DNA from: Insolitispirillum peregrinum
GTDB taxonomy: Bacteria; Pseudomonadota; Alphaproteobacteria; Rhodospirillales; Rhodospirillaceae
Direction of reading: 5' to 3'
Length of the DNA: 64,000 nt
Assembly: GCF_900156605.1 (NCBI RefSeq)
Contig: NZ_FTOA01000004.1
Location: 186,001 to 250,000, forward strand
Position numbers and translations under genes: made by a program. Below, in pieces: positions 9,715-19,223 of this stretch. Under the pieces are notes generated by a model. The model was not told where the DNA came from, searched no databases, and saw nothing but the letters and a program-made list of their open reading frames with translations. Position 1 is the first letter of the stretch; every line of letters starts with the position of its first letter.

Positions 9715-9758
9715 GCATTGTGCGAAAAGTGGGAACCGGTTTTCGCAACAACAATGCG
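9715..9758. repeat. Short palindromic repeat (GCGAAAA...TTTTCGC family)
   Basis: A 44-base near-palindrome bounded by GCATTGT and ACAATGC, with core arms GCGAAAA and TTTTCGC around GTGGGAACCGG. The same core recurs at 17821, 17879, 17937, 26564, 41024 and 62287. It directly abuts the larger structured repeat that starts at 9773. Palindromes very like this are common between genes of other alphaproteobacteria. Confidence 0.85.
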
Positions 9759-9772
9759 GCACTACAAAAGGT

Positions 9773-9960
9773 TAGACCAGCGTGCGTTAAATCTGACGCC
9801 ACAGTACACGACAGTTGGTGGAGAATGGCGGACTGCCGTCCGCACCTGCCCGGGGGGACAAAGCCCCCAGACCCCCATTTTTTCTTTTACTATCAAAGAA
9901 ATGGGGTCTGGGTCATCAAGGCCCCAGCGAGGTTTTGAGCAGCGCTCCATGACCCTGTTT
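9773..9960 (+). repeat. Structured interspersed repeat, copy A
   Basis: It begins with the terminal sequence TAGACCAGCGTGCG, then CCACAGTACACGACAGTTGG, then GC-rich self-complementary blocks around an A/T-rich centre, and ends in GAGCAGCGCTCCATGA. It lies between two convergent genes. Copies at 17565, 29276, 35828, 37096 and 40117 share the body in either orientation. The right terminal repeat is absent here; the copy ends at the stop of the DUF3124 gene. Confidence 0.85.
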
Positions 9961-10498
9961 ACCGGCACGGCCCCAGCTCACTGGCCCGGCTGTTGAACGC
10001 CATCCCCTGACTGCCCTTACTGCCAACCATCACCGATTCCGTCACCGGCGGCAGCACCCCTGCCGGACCGCTCCACGCCAGCACCATGCTGGCGCCGGTG
10101 TGCTGCGGGAAATCGACATTGCGCAGGAACAGCTCCACCGCTCCCAGCGGCGGGATCACCTGCGGGGCTCCGTCGATAAAGTCCTTCAGCGGTTCGCCCT
10201 GATGACCAAACAACAGCGCCGAAGACACACTGAGCGGATGAGTCGGATTGGGGTTGCGCAGACTGATGGTCACCGCCACCGAAAACAGGTCGTTGTGCAA
10301 ATAGCGGATCGCCGAATAGATCGGCAGGAACTGACGCCCCTGCGCCGCATCCTTGCCATACTGGGCAGGAATGGCAATCGGCCCGCACAGGGCGCTACGG
10401 ACTTCGCTGGTCGTCGGCTCGGTGGCAGAGGCGGCTCCCCCCGTCAGCAGCAGCATCACAAGCAGACCTGCCGTGTACCCCAGACCTGTAAACCGCAT
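9959..10498 (-). CDS. DUF3124-like secreted protein
   Basis: A 179-residue exported protein. Residues 1-26 form a signal peptide (hydrophobic AGLLVMLLLTGGAASA, cleavage after ASA). The mature part has the DUF3124 pattern: a YSAIRY segment, SVAVTISLRNPNPTHPL, and a Pro-rich strand ending IPPLGAVELFLRN. The function of that family is unknown; a beta-sandwich fold in the periplasm is likely. ATG 10498 is chosen because the signal peptide starts there; the frame extends upstream without resemblance. Its 3' end touches repeat copy A. Confidence 0.75.
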   Translation of the reverse strand: MRFTGLGYTAGLLVMLLLTGGAASATEPTTSEVRSALCGPIAIPAQYGKDAAQGRQFLPIYSAIRYLHNDLFSVAVTISLRNPNPTHPLSVSSALLFGHQGEPLKDFIDGAPQVIPPLGAVELFLRNVDFPQHTGASMVLAWSGPAGVLPPVTESVMVGSKGSQGMAFNSRASELGPCR

Positions 10499-10574
10499 GG
10501 CAGGCTCCCTTGAAAAAGCAAACACCGTGCCCTGTTGTAGCGCACGGTGTTGGTGATTACCAATCCTGCACAAC

Positions 10575-10607
10575 AAAAACCCGGAGCCTGTACCAGACTC
10601 CGGGTTT
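10575..10607 (-). terminator. Rho-independent terminator of fabI
   Basis: A perfect 10-base stem (AAACCCGGAG / CTCCGGGTTT) with an 11-base loop is followed on the minus strand by a run of T. It lies 38 bases after the fabI stop codon. Confidence 0.9.
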
Positions 10608-10644
10608 CACACCTCACACGGACACGCCACAAGGCGAGTCCGGT

Positions 10645-11418
10645 TTAGCCCATGATGTTGTAACCGGCATCAATGAAGTGCACACCGCCGGTGATGTTGT
10701 GGGCTGCATCGGACACCAGGAACGAAGCATAGGCCCCGACGTCTTCGATGCTGACCAGAATGTGTTCCGGGGCCTTTTCCGCCGCCCGGGCCATCAGTTC
10801 GTCAAAGCGGTCAATGCCCGACGCGGCGCGGGTCTTCAGCGGGCCGGGCGACATGGCGTGGACGCGAATGCCCTTTTCGCCCAGCTCGGCGGCCATGTAA
10901 CGGGTGACGCTTTCCAGCGCGGCCTTCACCGGCCCCATGACGTTGTAGTGATCGACCACCTTTTCCGAGCCATAGAACGACACGGTCAGCAGAGTGCCAC
11001 CGTCCTTCATCAGCGGTTCGGCATAGCGGGCCATGCGGATGAACGAATGGCAGGACACATCCATCGCCATCGAGAATCCTTCGCGGCTGCAATCAACCAC
11101 GCGGCCATGCAGGTCTTCCTTGGGCGCAAAGGCGATCGAGTGCAGCACGAAATCCAGCTTGCCCCATTTCTGTTCGATCTGGGCAAACACGTCCTTCAGC
11201 TCGCCACTTTCGCGCACATCGCACGGTCCCATCAGTTCGGCAGACAGGGTCTCGGCCAGCGGCACGACATAGGGCTTGGCTTTTTCGTTCAGGAACGTAA
11301 CCGCCAGCTCGGCCCCCATGTCGCGGAAAACCTTGGCGCAGCCATAAGCGATCGACTGGTCATTGGCGATACCGACGATCAGGCCTTTTTTACCGTGCAG
11401 GGAAAACGGGTTGGTCAT
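10645..11418 (-). CDS. fabI: Enoyl-[acyl-carrier-protein] reductase (NADH), FabI
   Basis: A 257-residue FabI, the normal length. The SDR-type catalytic pair is YNVMGPVK (Tyr158, Lys165), with the second tyrosine at 149 in SFYGSEKV. The N-terminus KKGLIVGIANDQSIAYG is the FabI form of the dinucleotide-binding loop. It reduces trans-2-enoyl-ACP in the last step of each fatty-acid elongation round and is the target of triclosan-type inhibitors. It is a single-gene unit with its own terminator and a 200-base upstream gap that probably carries the promoter. Confidence 0.95.
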   Translation of the reverse strand: MTNPFSLHGKKGLIVGIANDQSIAYGCAKVFRDMGAELAVTFLNEKAKPYVVPLAETLSAELMGPCDVRESGELKDVFAQIEQKWGKLDFVLHSIAFAPKEDLHGRVVDCSREGFSMAMDVSCHSFIRMARYAEPLMKDGGTLLTVSFYGSEKVVDHYNVMGPVKAALESVTRYMAAELGEKGIRVHAMSPGPLKTRAASGIDRFDELMARAAEKAPEHILVSIEDVGAYASFLVSDAAHNITGGVHFIDAGYNIMG

Positions 11419-11673
11419 GGCGCCCTCGTGTTGGGAGAGTATTGGGGGAAGTGATGATGCAGTGCAGCATACGACACTCTCCCCGTCCCCGACAATGACT
11501 GTTCCATGAAAGGGTCTACTTAAAATAAGGAGATTGCAGTGCCATTACATGCAGTTCGCCTGATATTCAGGCAACACTCCCCTCCCCGTGCTGAACCGGT
11601 GTTTGCTTAATCTGACACCACTCTCGTGCTACCCTGCGGCGGTACCCGGACGATCCCCGCTTCAGGAGCCTCG

Positions 11674-13278
11674 ATGATCCCCAGCCCGCTTACCGCATCA
11701 GCGGACCGTCCGACGATCTTTGTCGCCATTGCCAGTTACCGCGACCCTGATCTGGCCGCCACCATGAGCGACCTGTTCACCAAGGCCGATGCCCCGGACC
11801 GCCTGCGGGTGGGCGTCTGCCTGCAATGGGTGCCAGAGGACGATACCGACTGTGCCCCCTGGCCGGACCGCCCTGCTCAGGTGCGGGTGCTGGAGGTCCA
11901 CGCCCGCGACAGTCAGGGGGCTTGCTGGGCCCGCTCCCGCACACAGGAGTTGATGGCCGGCGAAGACTATTATTTCCAGATCGACAGCCACATGCGCTTT
12001 GTCCCCGGCTGGGACAGCGTGCTACTGGCGATGCTGGCCGCCGCTCCGTCGCCGCGCGCGGTGCTGTCCACCTATCCCCTCAGCTTTGAGCCGCCATCGA
12101 CCTTCAGCCCGCCGCGCTATGTGCGGATTCATCCCAAGGGCTTTGATACCGACGGCATCTTGTTGCAGCGGTCCACCGGCGCCGCGATCGAGGATGCTCC
12201 CAAGGCACTGGAGCCAACCTGTCACCTCGGTGCCGGGCTGCTGTTTGCGGCGGCGGCGATGGTCAGGGACGTGCCCTATGATCCCTACCTGTATTTTCAG
12301 GGCGAAGAAATCTCGCTGGCGGTGCGGTTGTGGAGCCACGGCTGGGACCTGTTCACCCCCAATCAGGCGGTGGCCTACCACGACTACACCCCCCGACCGT
12401 CCCGACCGCGGCATTGGGAAGACCAGAAAGACTGGGCTGTCCTGCGCCAGCGAGCCGCCAAGCGGGTGCGTCACATGCTGGGCATGGAGCAATATCCGGC
12501 CAGCGCCGAAGACCCCGCCCTGCGCGACATTGACCGCTATGGACTGGGCCGCGTCCGTTCGCTGGCCTCCTATGAAGCGGCCAGCGGGATCGACTTCCGG
12601 GTGCGTCTGATTGATGGCAAGCCCGGCCTGTTGCCCGACCGCGAGCCCGAACAGCCGACCGAAAGCCAGAAACGGCAGAAAGTCTTTTCCGCCATCTGGG
12701 CCGGCAATGGCTGGCGGTGTGAGGAAACCCGCTCAGGCTCTGGCTCGACGATGGCCGCCACCGCCACCCTGCGCCCCCGCCTGCGCGATGCCTTGCGCTT
12801 TCTGAATGTGCAGGTGCTGGCCGATGCAGGATGCGGCGACGGCAACTGGATTGCCGACCTGCTCCCCGATCTGCGTCTGTATCTTGGCTTTGACATCGCC
12901 CCCGAGGCGGTCAGCCACCTCATGCAACGGTTTGCCGATCAGACAGCGGTGTTTACCCGTCAGGCTGATATCGTCAGCACCGTTTTGCCACGCTGTGATG
13001 CCATTTTGTGCCGCGACGTTCTGACCCATCTGCCGGTCGAAGCAGCGCTGGCCGCCCTGCGGGCCTTTCAGCGCAGCGGCAGCCGTTACCTGATCGCCAC
13101 CCACCACACCACCGAGCGCAACCAGTGGGTCACCACCGGCGGCTGGTATCCGACGGATCTGTGTGCAGCGCCCTTTTCCCTGCCAGAGCCAACCTTGCTG
13201 CTGCCCGAAGGTCTGACGGGCAGCAGCAAGGCTCTGGGAGTGTGGCCGTTACAGGAGCTTGCACCCCTCAAGCCCTGA
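11674..13278 (+). CDS. GlcNAc-type glycosyltransferase fused to a SAM-dependent methyltransferase
   Basis: A 534-residue two-domain protein. Residues about 10-300 match the GlcNAc-transferase family related to eukaryotic Skp1 modification enzymes: FVAIASYRDPDLAATM at the start, DSHMRFVPGWD as the metal/substrate loop, and YFQGEEISLAVRLW. Residues about 335-525 form a class I methyltransferase with motif I LADAGCGDGNW, preceded by SGSGST as in stand-alone relatives. No signal peptide or membrane segment is seen. It probably adds a sugar and then a methyl group to a polysaccharide or protein; the acceptor is unknown. ATG 11674 follows a CAGGAG site. It stands alone, with no glycan cluster nearby. 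Confidence 0.8.
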   Translation: MIPSPLTASADRPTIFVAIASYRDPDLAATMSDLFTKADAPDRLRVGVCLQWVPEDDTDCAPWPDRPAQVRVLEVHARDSQGACWARSRTQELMAGEDYYFQIDSHMRFVPGWDSVLLAMLAAAPSPRAVLSTYPLSFEPPSTFSPPRYVRIHPKGFDTDGILLQRSTGAAIEDAPKALEPTCHLGAGLLFAAAAMVRDVPYDPYLYFQGEEISLAVRLWSHGWDLFTPNQAVAYHDYTPRPSRPRHWEDQKDWAVLRQRAAKRVRHMLGMEQYPASAEDPALRDIDRYGLGRVRSLASYEAASGIDFRVRLIDGKPGLLPDREPEQPTESQKRQKVFSAIWAGNGWRCEETRSGSGSTMAATATLRPRLRDALRFLNVQVLADAGCGDGNWIADLLPDLRLYLGFDIAPEAVSHLMQRFADQTAVFTRQADIVSTVLPRCDAILCRDVLTHLPVEAALAALRAFQRSGSRYLIATHHTTERNQWVTTGGWYPTDLCAAPFSLPEPTLLLPEGLTGSSKALGVWPLQELAPLKP

Positions 13279-13307
13279 AACAGTCCTGATGATCACCGTA
13301 AAACCGG

Positions 13308-14348
13308 TCAGTTGTTGCTGGAATGCGGTGTCTGGACGATCACCCCATACCACCCCAGTCCGCGATAGGTCTCATAGCCCGGTGTCAGGGCATAGCCCAT
13401 CACCGCGCTGTCATGACGAACAGTATGGCCGATAGCCTGCTTGCTGGCGGGCAAGCCGACCCGTTCCGACAGAACGCCCTTGTTATCCGAAGAGGCAATC
13501 ACCAACCCGGTCGAATCGACCAGCAGGCAGCGGGTGGAGCTTTTTTCCTCTTCGCTCAGACGGACCCCTTGCACCACGGCGCGGGCTTGCGGTTCCCAGT
13601 CAAAGAAAATCGCCAGCACACCCTGCGGAGCCCCATCAACTTCGCCATCCTGCCGGATGGCCGTCGCATAGGTCGCCACCTGCGCCCCGCCCAACAGATC
13701 GGACGCGCAGACGTCATCAACGATAAAGTCCCCGCCATCGCGCGTGGCCATCGCCTGGGTGAACCAGCGTTCCTGCTGCACCGAACGGCCGAGGACTCCC
13801 GGATAGCGGTCCGGGCGGCCATTGGCAACAACACGACCGTCGGCATCAATCACCCACAGGTCCAGATAGACGGTATAGGATGACAGGATCACCCCCAGCC
13901 GCTGGGACGCCCGGCGGCTGGTCGCGGCAGAGGGCTGTTGCACGGCGTCAACCACCGCACTGTCGGTTGCCCACCACCGCACATCACAGGACCGCTCATA
14001 CAGGTTGCGGTCAATGATTTCGATCATGTTCAGGGCCAGATCAGCCAGGCGCGTTCCCCGCACGTGCTCGACCAGTCCACGCCCCAAGGACGACAGGTCA
14101 CTGGCGCTCCCGACCAGTTCCTGCTGCAACTCGTTGGCCACCGACGAGATGGCCTGCGAGATGGATTTCACTTCACTGGCCACCACCGCAAACCCGCGCC
14201 CATGGTCTCCGGCCCGGTGCGCTTCGATCAGGGCGTTCAATGCCAGCATCCGGACAGAACCAGTGATGGCATGAATTTGGCTCATTTTTGATTCAGTAAG
14301 GTAAGAAACTTTTTCCGCAAGTTCGACAATACGCTCTGCGTTAGACAT
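13308..14348 (-). CDS. Cytoplasmic chemoreceptor-like protein with C-terminal Cache domain
   Basis: A 346-residue protein with reversed domain order. Residues about 1-85 contain only the hairpin tip of a methyl-accepting chemotaxis domain (NALIEAHRAGDHGRGFAVVASEVKSIS), the part that contacts CheA and CheW. Residues about 110-340 form a Cache-like sensor (CDVRWWATDSAVV, WVIDADGRVVANG). There is no signal peptide or transmembrane helix, so sensing is expected in the cytoplasm. The methylation helices are essentially missing. A strong GGAGGGCC site precedes ATG 14348. The 260 AT-rich bases upstream to 14608 hold its promoter and the 3' flank of the kinase gene. Confidence 0.8.
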   Translation of the reverse strand: MSNAERIVELAEKVSYLTESKMSQIHAITGSVRMLALNALIEAHRAGDHGRGFAVVASEVKSISQAISSVANELQQELVGSASDLSSLGRGLVEHVRGTRLADLALNMIEIIDRNLYERSCDVRWWATDSAVVDAVQQPSAATSRRASQRLGVILSSYTVYLDLWVIDADGRVVANGRPDRYPGVLGRSVQQERWFTQAMATRDGGDFIVDDVCASDLLGGAQVATYATAIRQDGEVDGAPQGVLAIFFDWEPQARAVVQGVRLSEEEKSSTRCLLVDSTGLVIASSDNKGVLSERVGLPASKQAIGHTVRHDSAVMGYALTPGYETYRGLGWYGVIVQTPHSSNN

Positions 14349-14608
14349 CGGCCCTCCTAACGATTGGCGAGTGTTCTTTATAGACTTGGTTTGCCGTTAC
14401 CCGCCCGGTCTGCTGCATCCGTGAGGTCCGCACTGATACAACAACTGCCCATAAGTGTTTAAGCAAAAAATATGCCGCACTGCGGCAGAAGGCATAACAA
14501 AGGGTTAACAAAAGAGTGCCCGCGCATATGCCCGCCTTTTAGGCGGACCTGCCATATATATTCTCATAATAATATTATGGTATTTTATGAAACCATTTTG
14601 TGGGGCGT

Positions 14609-17353
14609 TTACCAGACCCGCACCGGAAAGCTCAGCCGGACCGTGGTCCCCTGCTCCAGCGCGCTGGTAATCTGCAGATCGCCGCCGTGCAGACGGACAA
14701 AGGCCACCGTCAACGGCAATCCCAGCCCGGTGCCTTCGTAACGGCGGGCCAGTCGGCTATCAATCTGCTGGAATGGCATCAGGGCGCGGGGGATGTCTTC
14801 GGCCCGCATGCCGATACCAGTGTCCTGCACCTCGATGATCAGGGTCCGGGCCTGTTCCGCCTCGGCTGCTGGCGGGCAAAAGGCCTTCAGCGTCACCGCC
14901 CCACCGGCGGGGGTGAACTTGATCGCATTGCCCAACAGATTGATCAGGATCTGCTTCAGGCGACGTGGTTCACCCCACATGTCGGGCAGGTTTGGTTCAA
15001 TCGTGCTGCGCAGCTGAATGCCGGCATCGCTGGCGCGTACCGACACCAGCCGCAGGGCACTGTCGGCAATGTCGGCAAAGGCCACCCGTTCGGGATGCAG
15101 GGTCATTTCCCCGGCTTCCACCCGGCTGACATCAAGAATGTCGTTGATCACGTCCAGCAGGTGACGACCGGATTCCAGAATGTTGTAGGCATATTCCTTG
15201 TAGGACGGCGGCGTGACCACCCCAAACAGTTCGGAATAAATCACCTCGGAAAAGCCGATGATCGCATTCAGCGGTGTCCGCAGTTCATGGCTCATGTTGG
15301 CCAGGAACTCGGTCTTGGCCCGGTTGGCCCATTCGGCCTGTTCCTTGGCCACGATCAGGTCATCCTCGGCCTTGCGGCGAGCGGTGATGTCACCCAGCGA
15401 CCCGGCCATCCGGTAGACATGCCCACGCGCATCCCGCACCGCCAGTCCACGATGCTGTACCCAGCGCAAGGCTCCATCGGCATCGGTGATGCGATAGCTG
15501 CAGGAAAAGAACGGGGTCAGCCCTTTCAGGTGTCGCCGCAACGCCTCGCGGAAGGCTGGCAGGTCTTCACGGCAGATCAGCGCCAGCCATTGTGATGGCT
15601 TTTGCACCGTCTGCGGATGAACCCCCAGAACGTCCCAGGTGTGCGGGCTGAAATAGACACAATCCGACCGCACATCCCAGTCCCAGATGGCTTCGTTGGT
15701 ACCGGAAATCGCCAACTGGTGACGTTCTTCGCTGGCACGCAGGGCGGCTTCGGCTTCCTTGCGCTCGGTGATGTCGCGCACCACCCCGGTGAACAGGATG
15801 CGCCCGCCAATCCGCAGTTCCGACACCGCCAGCTCGATCGGGAACACGGTCCCGTCCTTGCGCTGGGCCACTTCCTCGCGGCCAATGCCGATGATTTTCT
15901 TGTGGCCGGTTTCCAGATAGTTTTCCAGATACTGGCCATGCATCTGCCGTTGCCCGCTGGGGATCAGCATGTGGACCGGCTGCCCGGCCACTTCGGCAGC
16001 GGTGTAGCCGAAAATGCGTTCGGCAGCGGTGTTGAAACTTTCGATCCGGCCACGGTGATCAATGGTAATGATGCCATCGACCACGGTATTCATGATCCCG
16101 TCCAGCTGCCGTTCACGGGCCAGCGTCGCATCATTGGCTTGCTGAATCTCGCTGAGGTCACGCCCGACCACCATCAGTTCGCTGCCATCATCGCACAGCG
16201 GCAACACTGCCAGCTCCAGCGGAGCCATCACCGGCCCCACCGTTTGCCCCGTCGCCTGTTCCGGCAGACACATCAGCGGCACCCGGTGCCAGCGTTCAAA
16301 TTTTTTGGGGTCCTGCAACACCGCCCGCACCGTTGCCTGCTGATCCGGCGGCGCCAGATCGGCCAGCGCGCAGCCGATCAGGGTGTCTTCGCCATGCCCC
16401 AGAATCCGCAGCCCGGCCGGGTTGATATAGCCAATCAGACCATCTTTCAGCACACAGACCAGATCAGGCATCAGCTCGACCAGACGGCGGTGCCGCTGTT
16501 CGCTGTCGGCCAGCGCCTTTTCCGCCCGCCGCCGCAAGGTGATGTCGGATTCGATCGCCACCGCCCCGCCATCCGGCGTCCGTGCCTCACGCAACAGCAC
16601 CGTCCGGCCATCGGCATACTCGATTTCACGCGGCCCGCGCGGGGCGCGATGATCCAGCAGGCGCTGCTGTATCCATGGCTCGGGATGGGAGCGCGCCGAC
16701 GCAATCAGCCCGCTGTCCACCGCGGCCCGGACGATCTCTTCAAAGCTGGTGCCGGGCACCAGCAGGCTGCCCAGCCCCGGCAAGCCTTCCACAAAGCGCG
16801 CATTGCACAGCACCAGACGGTCATCGGCATCAAACAGGACAAACGCCTCGTTCATGCTGCCGATGGCCTGCCGCAGCCGGGCCCGCATGGCACGGGCTTC
16901 CTGCTCGGACTGCTCCAGCGTCTGGGCCTGCTGTTTGACGGTGCTGATATCGCTCAGCGTCAGTACCGTTTGCCCCTCGAGGGTGCGTGAAATCCGCTCG
17001 CGCAGCCAGCGGCCATTCTTCAGGGCATGGTCCAGCGGCTGGTTATGGCGCTTTTGATGGTGGTCCAGCCGGTGCTCGACAAAGAACGGGTCGGCAAAGG
17101 CCCCCCGCTCGGCCAGCAGCGACAGCAGGCTGGTGAACGGCAAACCGACCGGCAGCGCATGGTCCGGCAGGGACAACAGCGAGGCATACGACGGGTTGCT
17201 GTAGATCAGGTGATCATCGCTGTCAAAGACCGCCACCCCTTCGCTGACACTGCTGAGTGCCGCCGACACGATGGTCTGGAATTCATGGGAGGCCGTCGAA
17301 CGCGGCAAGCGCCAGAACGGCTTTTTGCCCGAAGATTTTTTCTGCACAGGCAT
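14609..17353 (-). CDS. Multi-PAS sensor histidine kinase
   Basis: A 914-residue soluble kinase. Domains in order: two PAS-7-type domains (residues about 30-270), a PAS (about 280-400), a FixL-like PAS (about 415-530, [18 protein letters not shown]), a PAS-3 with PAC (about 540-655), HisKA with the phospho-accepting His689 in [10 protein letters not shown], and an HATPase with N, G1 and G2 boxes ([23 protein letters not shown]). No membrane segment or receiver domain is seen. The signal is unknown; no response regulator gene is adjacent. ATG 17353 is preferred over an upstream in-frame ATG at 17455 because a GGGGAGGG site precedes it. Confidence 0.88.
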   Translation of the reverse strand: MPVQKKSSGKKPFWRLPRSTASHEFQTIVSAALSSVSEGVAVFDSDDHLIYSNPSYASLLSLPDHALPVGLPFTSLLSLLAERGAFADPFFVEHRLDHHQKRHNQPLDHALKNGRWLRERISRTLEGQTVLTLSDISTVKQQAQTLEQSEQEARAMRARLRQAIGSMNEAFVLFDADDRLVLCNARFVEGLPGLGSLLVPGTSFEEIVRAAVDSGLIASARSHPEPWIQQRLLDHRAPRGPREIEYADGRTVLLREARTPDGGAVAIESDITLRRRAEKALADSEQRHRRLVELMPDLVCVLKDGLIGYINPAGLRILGHGEDTLIGCALADLAPPDQQATVRAVLQDPKKFERWHRVPLMCLPEQATGQTVGPVMAPLELAVLPLCDDGSELMVVGRDLSEIQQANDATLARERQLDGIMNTVVDGIITIDHRGRIESFNTAAERIFGYTAAEVAGQPVHMLIPSGQRQMHGQYLENYLETGHKKIIGIGREEVAQRKDGTVFPIELAVSELRIGGRILFTGVVRDITERKEAEAALRASEERHQLAISGTNEAIWDWDVRSDCVYFSPHTWDVLGVHPQTVQKPSQWLALICREDLPAFREALRRHLKGLTPFFSCSYRITDADGALRWVQHRGLAVRDARGHVYRMAGSLGDITARRKAEDDLIVAKEQAEWANRAKTEFLANMSHELRTPLNAIIGFSEVIYSELFGVVTPPSYKEYAYNILESGRHLLDVINDILDVSRVEAGEMTLHPERVAFADIADSALRLVSVRASDAGIQLRSTIEPNLPDMWGEPRRLKQILINLLGNAIKFTPAGGAVTLKAFCPPAAEAEQARTLIIEVQDTGIGMRAEDIPRALMPFQQIDSRLARRYEGTGLGLPLTVAFVRLHGGDLQITSALEQGTTVRLSFPVRVW

Positions 17354-17564
17354 CCCTCCCCAACCCAAAGTCGTAACGATCGTCGTAGACACACGACCGT
17401 ACAGAGCCCTTGGCAGCTCTTTGACGGCCTCCAGCGTTTCACAAAGAGCCGCCAACAGGAATAAGGTTTTTCAGAAAATGACCAAAAGAATATACCCCAT
17501 CCCTGATGGTGGATAAAAGATGTACGACCATTCTCTTGCTGATGACCATCAACCGACCCGCGGC

Positions 17565-17794
17565 TAGACCAGCGTGCGCTAAATCTGATGCCACAGTACA
17601 CGACAGTTGGTGGAGAATGGCGGACTGCCGTCCGCATCTGCCCGGGGGACGATGCCCCCGGACCCCCATTTTTTCTTTCAATATCAAATCAGTGGGGTCC
17701 GTGGCCTAAAGGCCCCGGCGAGGTTTGGAGCAGCGCTCCATGATCTTTTTGTTTTGTGTCGTGTACTGTGATCTGATGCAAGCACGCTGGTCCA
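17565..17794 (+). repeat. Structured interspersed repeat, copy B, with both terminal inverted repeats
   Basis: This is the most complete copy. The left end TAGACCAGCGTGCG...ACAGTACACGACA is matched by an inverted right end TGTCGTGTACTGTG...GCACGCTGGTCC, about 38 bases each with a few mismatches. Between them lie hairpins (GGGGGACGATGCCCCC, GGCCTAAAGGCC, GGAGCAGCGCTCC). It sits between divergent genes (kinase and small peptide), unlike most copies. The 211 bases from 17354 to 17564 hold the kinase promoter region and nothing else recognisable. Confidence 0.85.
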
Positions 17795-17805
17795 GGATTT
17801 TGTTT

Positions 17806-17978
17806 TGCCGCATTGCTTATGCGAAAATCGGTTCCCACTTTTCGCACAACGCCGGTTTTTTCATGCCGCATTGCTTATGCGAAAACCGGTTCCCACTTTT
17901 CGCACAACGCCGGTTTCTTCATGCCGCGCTGTTTATGTGAAAACCGGTTCCCACTTTTCGCACAACGCTCCAGGGTTT
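17806..17978. repeat. Tandem array of three short palindromic repeats, period 58 bases
   Basis: The palindrome core GCGAAAA...TTTTCGC occurs at 17821, 17879 and 17937, an exact 58-base spacing. The units share linkers GCACAACGCCGGTTT and CATGCCGC. The array directly follows the right end of repeat copy B, as the single palindrome does at 41024. The arms are nearly perfect in all three, which suggests recent duplication. Confidence 0.85.
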
Positions 17979-18074
17979 GCCTGTTGGCACCGGAACAGGG
18001 TATGATACTTTATCCACGCCCATCCGGGCCTGTTCGGCTGGCCCACCGCACCAGCCCGTCATAAAGGAGGCTGC

Positions 18075-18227
18075 ATGGCTGAAGAAACCTGGAAACGCTC
18101 CTGCGGCGTCGGTTCTTCCCATGATGCCCCACTGAACAAAAGCAACCCTGCCGGGATTCTGGCCCCGGTGGGGCGTGATGCGATCACCGAACCGGAAATG
18201 GTGCCGGAATCCTGCTGCATTTCCTGA
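18075..18227 (+). CDS. Small 50-residue protein, unknown, C-terminal Cys-Cys
   Basis: ATG 18075 is preceded 4 bases away by a near-perfect AAAGGAGG ribosome site, the main reason to believe it is translated. The product is 50 residues, acidic, with no membrane segment; it has Cys10 and a C-terminal ESCCIS. I recognise no family. It lies 85 bases upstream of cheZ in the same direction and just after the tandem palindromes. A chance frame cannot be excluded; conservation would decide it. Confidence 0.45.
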   Translation: MAEETWKRSCGVGSSHDAPLNKSNPAGILAPVGRDAITEPEMVPESCCIS

Positions 18228-18311
18228 TGATTCAGGACCGGTGATTGTCTATATACTGAGACCAATGGCAACGCAGGGTTGACCCTGTGCATGAAGTGGG
18301 AGAAGTGGGCT

Positions 18312-19100
18312 ATGGATAGTCCGACCGGGATGCCGCGCAAGTTGTTTACCGCCGAACTGCAACGGCGTCAGAGAGGCAGCGGTGACGGTGGCGAACGCCA
18401 CGCCAGCAGCCCGTCCTTCTCTTCCGGGGATTCCGGACAGATGATGCGCGAGTTGCGCTCGATGAAAGAAGAGCTGCGCTCGCTTGACCATCTGTTGCGC
18501 GCCCACTTTGAACCGGCAGACGAAGTTGATGAAGATGCCCCCCAGGACGATCCGATCCTGCGGGAATACGAACGCCAGAAACAGGAAGTGATGATCCTGC
18601 GCACCGAGCTGCGGGCTTTGGCCAACTCGATTCAGGAGACCAAGCGCGAAATCGCCCACCTGCGTTCAAGCCACACCCAGGGCGACCGGCTGGTGGTGGT
18701 GGCCGGGGAACTTGATGCCATCGTCGGATCGACCGAACAGGCCACCGAAGGCATCCTTGATGCCGCCGAAAAAATCGACACCATCGCCCACACCCTGAAA
18801 GCTGCTGGCGACGACACCTATACGACCCGGCTGGCCGAAGACCTGACCGAGCACGTGATGGTGATCTTCGAGCACTGCAACTTTCAGGACATCACCGGTC
18901 AGCGCACCACCAAGGTGGTCAACACCCTGAAATTCATCGAAGACCGCATCGACAAGATGATCTCCATCTGGGGCCAGGACTCCTTCGCCGAACTGATCGG
19001 GGAAGAAGACCACAGCGAAGACGATGCACGCCTGCTCAATGGCCCGCAACTGGGGGCGGCTGCCATCTCGCAGGATGAAATCGACCGACTGTTTGATTGA
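18312..19100 (+). CDS. cheZ: CheY-phosphate phosphatase CheZ
   Basis: A 262-residue CheZ. The long central helices carry the phosphatase signature NFQDITGQRTTKVV, in which the Gln after DITG inserts into the CheY active site. The C-terminal SQDEIDRLFD is the conserved CheY-tethering peptide. It removes phosphate from CheY-P and so resets flagellar rotation. No other che gene is in the window, although chemotaxis-like signalling proteins flank it. ATG 18312 is chosen from the RKLFTAEL family start; a TATACT-like -10 lies near 18252. A strong terminator follows at 19153. Confidence 0.88.
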   Translation: MDSPTGMPRKLFTAELQRRQRGSGDGGERHASSPSFSSGDSGQMMRELRSMKEELRSLDHLLRAHFEPADEVDEDAPQDDPILREYERQKQEVMILRTELRALANSIQETKREIAHLRSSHTQGDRLVVVAGELDAIVGSTEQATEGILDAAEKIDTIAHTLKAAGDDTYTTRLAEDLTEHVMVIFEHCNFQDITGQRTTKVVNTLKFIEDRIDKMISIWGQDSFAELIGEEDHSEDDARLLNGPQLGAAAISQDEIDRLFD

Positions 19101-19152
19101 GACGGGGAGTGTGGGGCGCGCCTCCACACCTCGCCGATGCTGTGCCTATCGG

Positions 19153-19192
19153 GCAAAAGGCCCCCGTCCACAGAGGATCGGGGGCCTTTTGC
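19153..19192. terminator. Bidirectional terminator between cheZ and the convergent membrane protein gene
   Basis: A perfect 14-base stem GCAAAAGGCCCCCG / CGGGGGCCTTTTGC with a 12-base loop. The T-rich arm ends give U-tracts on both strands, so it can end both convergent transcripts. Confidence 0.92.
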
Positions 19193-19223
19193 TGGATAAA
19201 CAGACTCTATCTGGAAACAGTGC

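Noticed and set aside
17806-17978. Possible CRISPR array (regular 58-base spacing)
   Set aside because: Linkers between palindromes are also repeated, so there are no unique spacers, and no cas genes are in the window.
18075-18227. Modified-peptide (RiPP) precursor reading of the 50-residue peptide
   Set aside because: No radical-SAM, cyclodehydratase or protease gene lies nearby; kept only as a small protein of unknown role.
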